From: a bacterium
Lineage (GTDB): Bacteria; Verrucomicrobiota; Verrucomicrobiia; Chthoniobacterales; Terrimicrobiaceae
Assembly: GCA_009920585.1 (NCBI GenBank)
Contig: RFZT01000175.1
Coordinates: 1 to 5,349, forward strand
DNA: 5,349 nucleotides
Reading direction: 5' to 3'
Below, one piece after another: positions 4,995-5,349 of this stretch. Under the pieces are notes generated by a model, which saw nothing but the letters and a program-made list of their open reading frames with translations, was not told the DNA's origin and did no database searches. Each line of letters starts with the position of its first letter. Within the stretch, counting starts at the first letter, position 1. A program made the translations under genes and the position numbers.

Positions 4995-5349
4995 GGGGGC
5001 GTAAAGGTTTCGACTTGAAGTGAGAAGCCCAGCTCGCATGTCGAGGATGATTCGTTGGCCTCGTAAAAAATCGGATCAAACAAACTAAATGCAGATTACG
5101 AAGATCTAGCTCTCGCGGCTTAATTAGCCACGACGCATTCCAGCCAACGCCTGCTAGGCCGGAGTGTGACGACAGCAGGCTGGCCCGAGCGGGTGCAACC
5201 GCCGCCACGGGTGAATCGATTACGTGGATGCTTTGGAGAGGGATGCGTGACGGTTCGCCCGCCCCCTCCGAGATTAAAGATCGTCTAAACATGTAGAAGG
5301 TTGTGCGGATTGCCTTAAGGACACGGGTTCGACTCCCGTCGCCTCCACC
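4995..5349 (+). ncRNA. ssrA: tmRNA (transfer-messenger RNA), lacking only the last base at the window edge
   Basis: With SmpB, tmRNA rescues stalled ribosomes and tags the unfinished protein for proteolysis. The tRNA-like ends pair: GGGGGCG (4995-5001) with CGCCTCC (5340-5346), including a third-pair G-U, the alanine identity element. The discriminator A (5347) and CC (5348-5349) follow, and the final A of CCA would be base 5350. The T arm is ACGGG/CCCGT (5323-5327/5335-5339) with loop TTCGACT, and the D-loop region has GGTTTCGAC. Internal marks are the first pseudoknot stem CGAGG/CCTCG (5042-5046/5059-5063) with GTTGGCCTCGTAAAAA as in E. coli, the tag frame at 5091-5123, a second pseudoknot stem GCCTGCT/AGCAGGC (5149-5155/5174-5180) with GGCC/GGCC as its second helix, hairpin CCACG/CGTGG (5205-5209/5223-5227) and CTAAACATGTAGAA (5285-5298). 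It is a one-piece tmRNA, not the permuted two-piece form. Confidence 0.97.
5091..5123 (+). other. tmRNA tag-peptide reading frame (ADYEDLALAA, stop TAA)
   Basis: Within tmRNA, the resume codon GCA (5091-5093) starts GCA GAT TAC GAA GAT CTA GCT CTC GCG GCT, ended by TAA 5121-5123. The encoded ten residues, added after the alanine carried by tmRNA, match the length of the E. coli tag (ANDENYALAA) and end in the ALAA signal recognised by ClpXP-type proteases. The second residue is Asp where Asn is common. GCA was chosen as resume codon by length and by the usual alanine; starting one codon earlier (AAT) cannot be fully excluded. Confidence 0.88.

Noticed and set aside
4927..5292. A 121-residue minus-strand open frame at the right end
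   Set aside because: It covers tmRNA antisense, with no domain recognisable.
5323..5349. A separate tRNA gene at the right edge
   Set aside because: The T arm and acceptor strand pair with 4995-5001 at the tmRNA 5' end, and no tRNA anticodon arm precedes them.

Overview
The window looks like a stretch of bacterial chromosome carrying core genes, moderately GC-rich and densely packed. No mobile element, CRISPR array, phage gene or obviously foreign DNA is visible. The gene set and protein flavour would fit a Gram-negative, Verrucomicrobiota-like bacterium: a LolD-type lipoprotein-release ATPase implies an outer membrane, the citrate synthase is the short type of about 375 residues, and Shine-Dalgarno sequences are mostly absent. 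That taxonomic guess is inference; I could not search anything. I did not find a new multi-gene system. The interest lies in gene order, start sites and two structural RNA genes.

Left part (1-1926). The 3' end of a ComEC/Rec2-like DNA-uptake gene enters from the left edge on the + strand. It converges on a small YkuD-type L,D-transpeptidase gene on the - strand, which has no visible signal peptide. Only 13 bp separate the annotated start of that gene from the divergent start of asd (aspartate-semialdehyde dehydrogenase; lysine/diaminopimelate, threonine and methionine synthesis). Asd supplies the diaminopimelate branch and L,D-transpeptidases cross-link diaminopimelate residues, so the pair has a plausible peptidoglycan theme.

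Middle (1927-2452). A complete RNase P RNA gene (rnpB, class A-like) follows. It has closing helices P1 and P2 that can be read directly, several GNRA-capped hairpins and a strong intrinsic terminator with a GAAA loop.

Right part (2534-4930). Three + strand genes are packed as one probable operon: citrate synthase (gltA), a LolD-type ABC ATPase (4-nt ATGA overlap) and recR (1-nt gap). They belong to unrelated pathways, so the unit is probably held together by expression rather than by function.

Right edge (4995-5349). A tmRNA gene (ssrA) is complete except for the final A of the CCA end. It encodes the tag ADYEDLALAA and has a G3-U pair in its tRNA-like acceptor stem. RNase P RNA and tmRNA, whose 5' end RNase P normally matures, therefore sit within about 3.4 kb of each other. 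They are preceded by similar putative promoters, TTGCGY-N16-TACYTTG.
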